From Bacteroidales bacterium (GTDB lineage: Bacteria; Bacteroidota; Bacteroidia; Bacteroidales; Muribaculaceae), in contig JAJBVP010000168.1 of NCBI GenBank assembly GCA_020859755.1, forward strand, positions 1-32,443: 32,443 bases of DNA. Direction: 5' to 3'. Shown here in pieces: positions 30,957-32,443 of the stretch. Below the pieces are notes generated by a model. That model was not told the DNA's origin. It saw only the letters and a program-made list of their open reading frames with translations, and did not search any database. Position 1 is the stretch's first letter, and every line of letters starts with the position of its first letter. The translations under genes and the position numbers were made by a program.

Positions 30957-30988
30957 GCGATAACGCGATAATGCGATAATTCGATAAA
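30957..30988 (+). repeat. GCGATAAT octamer array, four units
   Basis: GCGATAAC, GCGATAAT, GCGATAAT and TCGATAAA follow head to tail, 27 nt before the serS ATG. This is a second, unrelated tandem repeat in the same leader. Confidence 0.85.
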
Positions 30989-31014
30989 TAAGAAATTAAA
31001 ATCATCATAAGAAA

Positions 31015-32286
31015 ATGCTTACTATCCAGCAAATCAAAGAAAATCCCGAGGAGGCCATTCGCCGCCTCGGCATGAAAGGATACACCGACCGCGACGCCGT
31101 CCTAAGCGTGCTCGCCCTCGACGACCGTCGCAAAAAGCTCCAGCTCGAGAACGACAACCGTGCAGCCGAGATCAACAAGCTGGCCGCCTCCATCGGTGCT
31201 CTCATGAAGCAGGGCAAAAAGGATGAGGCCCAGGCCGTTAAAGCCAACGTGGCTGCCCTCAAGGAGTCGCAGAAAGTCACCGCCGCCGAGCTCGACCAAA
31301 CCGAGGCCGAGATACGCGAGCGCTTGCTGTCGATCCCCAACCTACCCTGCGCAATGGTGCCCGAAGGACGCACCGCCGAGGACAACGTCGTGGAGAAAAC
31401 CGGTGGACCGATGCCCGACCTCCCCGAGGACGCCCTGCCCCACTGGGACCTCGCCAAAAAATACAACCTCATCGACTTCGACCTCGGAGTGAAGATTACC
31501 GGTGCCGGATTCCCCGTGTACATCGGCAAGGGAGCCAAGCTGCAGCGCGCGCTCATCCAGTTCTTCCTCGACCAGGCTTCCGAGGCCGGATACCTCGAGG
31601 TGCAGCCACCCTACGTGGTCAACGAGGCCTCGGGCTACGGCACAGGCCAGCTGCCCGACAAGGAGGGCCAGATGTACCACTGCGAGCTCGACAACCTCTA
31701 CCTCATCCCCACGGCTGAGGTGCCCGTCACCAACCTCTACCGCGACGTCATCATCGAGAACGACCGCCTGCCCATCAAGAATTGCGCCTACTCGGCATGC
31801 TTCCGTCGCGAGGCCGGAAGCTACGGCAAGGACGTGCGCGGATTGAACCGCCTCCACCAGTTTGACAAGGTTGAAATCGTGCGCATCGAGCGCCCCGAGG
31901 ACTCCTACGCAGCCCTCGAGGAGATGAAGGACCACGTGCAAGGCCTCTTGGACAAGCTCGGGCTCCCCTGGCACATCCTGCGCCTCTGCGGTGGCGACAT
32001 GAGCTTCACATCGGCCATCACATTCGACTTCGAGGTGTGGTCGGGAGCCCAAAAGCGCTGGCTCGAGGTGTCGTCGGTGTCCAACTTCGAGACCTACCAG
32101 GCCAACCGCCTCAAATGCCGTTACCGCGGCGAGGACAAGAAGCCTCACCTGGCCCACACCCTCAACGGCTCAGCCCTCGCCCTACCCCGCATCATGGCAG
32201 CGCTGCTCGAGAACAACCAGACCCCCGAGGGCATCATCGTCCCCGAGTGCCTGCGCCGCTACACTGGATTTGATATAATTAATTAG
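31015..32286 (+). CDS. serS: Seryl-tRNA synthetase
   Basis: This 423-residue class II aminoacyl-tRNA synthetase charges tRNA-Ser. The N-terminal coiled-coil arm (about 25-110, LDDRRKKLQLENDNRAAEIN) binds the tRNA long arm. The catalytic core follows with TAEVPVTNLYRD, motif 2 FRREAGSYGKDVRGLNRLHQ, then FDKVEI, EVSSVSNFETYQANRLKCRY, and motif 3 NGSALALPRIMAALLENNQ. All are present and length is normal. The gene appears monocistronic, with a leader composed largely of tandem repeats (30875-30988). Confidence 0.97.
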   Translation: MLTIQQIKENPEEAIRRLGMKGYTDRDAVLSVLALDDRRKKLQLENDNRAAEINKLAASIGALMKQGKKDEAQAVKANVAALKESQKVTAAELDQTEAEIRERLLSIPNLPCAMVPEGRTAEDNVVEKTGGPMPDLPEDALPHWDLAKKYNLIDFDLGVKITGAGFPVYIGKGAKLQRALIQFFLDQASEAGYLEVQPPYVVNEASGYGTGQLPDKEGQMYHCELDNLYLIPTAEVPVTNLYRDVIIENDRLPIKNCAYSACFRREAGSYGKDVRGLNRLHQFDKVEIVRIERPEDSYAALEEMKDHVQGLLDKLGLPWHILRLCGGDMSFTSAITFDFEVWSGAQKRWLEVSSVSNFETYQANRLKCRYRGEDKKPHLAHTLNGSALALPRIMAALLENNQTPEGIIVPECLRRYTGFDIIN

Positions 32287-32391
32287 TTGGTAGTGAATAG
32301 ACGTTGGTAGTAGTTAGAAGGATTTTATCCCATCCCAAGGGTAGGTCATCTAACCTTCACCAACTTTCAATAGCTCTCTACCAACTACTAA
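32283..32391. repeat. Imperfect inverted heptamer-type repeats after serS
   Basis: The left part begins TTAGTTGGTAGTGAATAG and contains TTGGTAGTAGTTAG. The right part contains CTAACCTTCACCAAC and CTACCAACTACTAA. The arms are roughly complementary. The word CTACCAA is shared with the RNase P P12 repeat. It probably forms the 3' end hairpin of serS; no U-run is seen. The remaining bases to the window end hold no recognisable gene. Confidence 0.55.
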
Positions 32392-32443
32392 GGCTCCGTT
32401 CAACAAAAAATGTTAAACGACAAGTGGATTCTTTTGAGGCTAA

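Noticed and set aside
30875..30988. CRISPR array or T-box leader before serS
   Set aside because: The units are 7 and 8 bp with no spacers, and no T-box motif or tRNA-like structure is present; simple tandem repeats fit.

Overview
The window looks like a chromosomal segment of a Gram-negative Bacteroidales bacterium, plausibly Muribaculaceae or a close relative (inference). The evidence is: promoters of the Bacteroidetes type (TTTG, 19-20 bp, TAnnTTTG or TAnnTTCG); many lipoproteins with short signal peptides; a small protein ending in a type IX-like sorting segment; a GT117/DUF2723 giant membrane protein; a MalY/PatB aminotransferase; and Bacteroidetes-style RNase P and SRP RNAs. Most genes are GC-rich housekeeping genes. 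Two places are visibly AT-richer: 5432-6490 and 21613-23175.

Layout. 101-2158 (+) holds an aminotransferase, an overlapping small membrane protein and a small secreted protein. 2202-2423 (-) is a decayed ORF6N-domain gene. 2440-4857 (-) holds phosphatidylserine decarboxylase and a DUF6056-like membrane protein. 4901-5402 (+) is rnpB with its own terminator; its P12 helix is built from heptanucleotide repeats. 5432-6490 (-) is an unknown lipoprotein/small membrane protein pair. 6563-11581 (-) is a tightly overlapping run: GT117 protein, polysaccharide deacetylase, QueG. 11722-13252 (-) holds a GYF_2-TM2 gene split by an in-frame stop, and pfkA. 13380-14346 (-) is a metal-type ABC permease behind the SRP RNA gene, which diverges from bioB. 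14503-20836 (+) holds bioB, an MscS-type channel, polA and a tail-anchored kinase-like protein. 20952-21473 (-) is a small outer-membrane barrel protein. 21613-23175 (+) is an AAA-ATPase-like/PD-(D/E)XK protein. 23202-27825 (-) is an operon-like run: two lipoproteins, an eIF1/SUI1-like factor and an AddA/RecB-like helicase-nuclease. 27884-29924 (-) holds a LOG-family protein and a GH13 lipoprotein. 30027-30731 (-) is an NrtR-like Nudix regulator. 31015-32286 (+) is serS.

Themes. Envelope functions (psd, GT117 protein, deacetylase, barrel, lipoproteins, mechanosensitive channel) are interspersed with nucleic-acid functions (rnpB, ffs, polA, helicase-nuclease, serS, queG). No defence island, CRISPR array, insertion sequence or tRNA gene was found. 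The most unusual layer is non-coding. Short tandem arrays, mostly with a 7-bp period but with different sequences, sit at several gene boundaries and inside the RNase P RNA. Some form long hairpins, one supplies Shine-Dalgarno-like copies, and one forms most of the serS leader. A separate 32-bp GC-rich repeat occurs downstream of both bioB and the MscS-type gene.

Limits: all calls come from reading the sequence and family knowledge. No similarity search, structure prediction or base-composition calculation was run.
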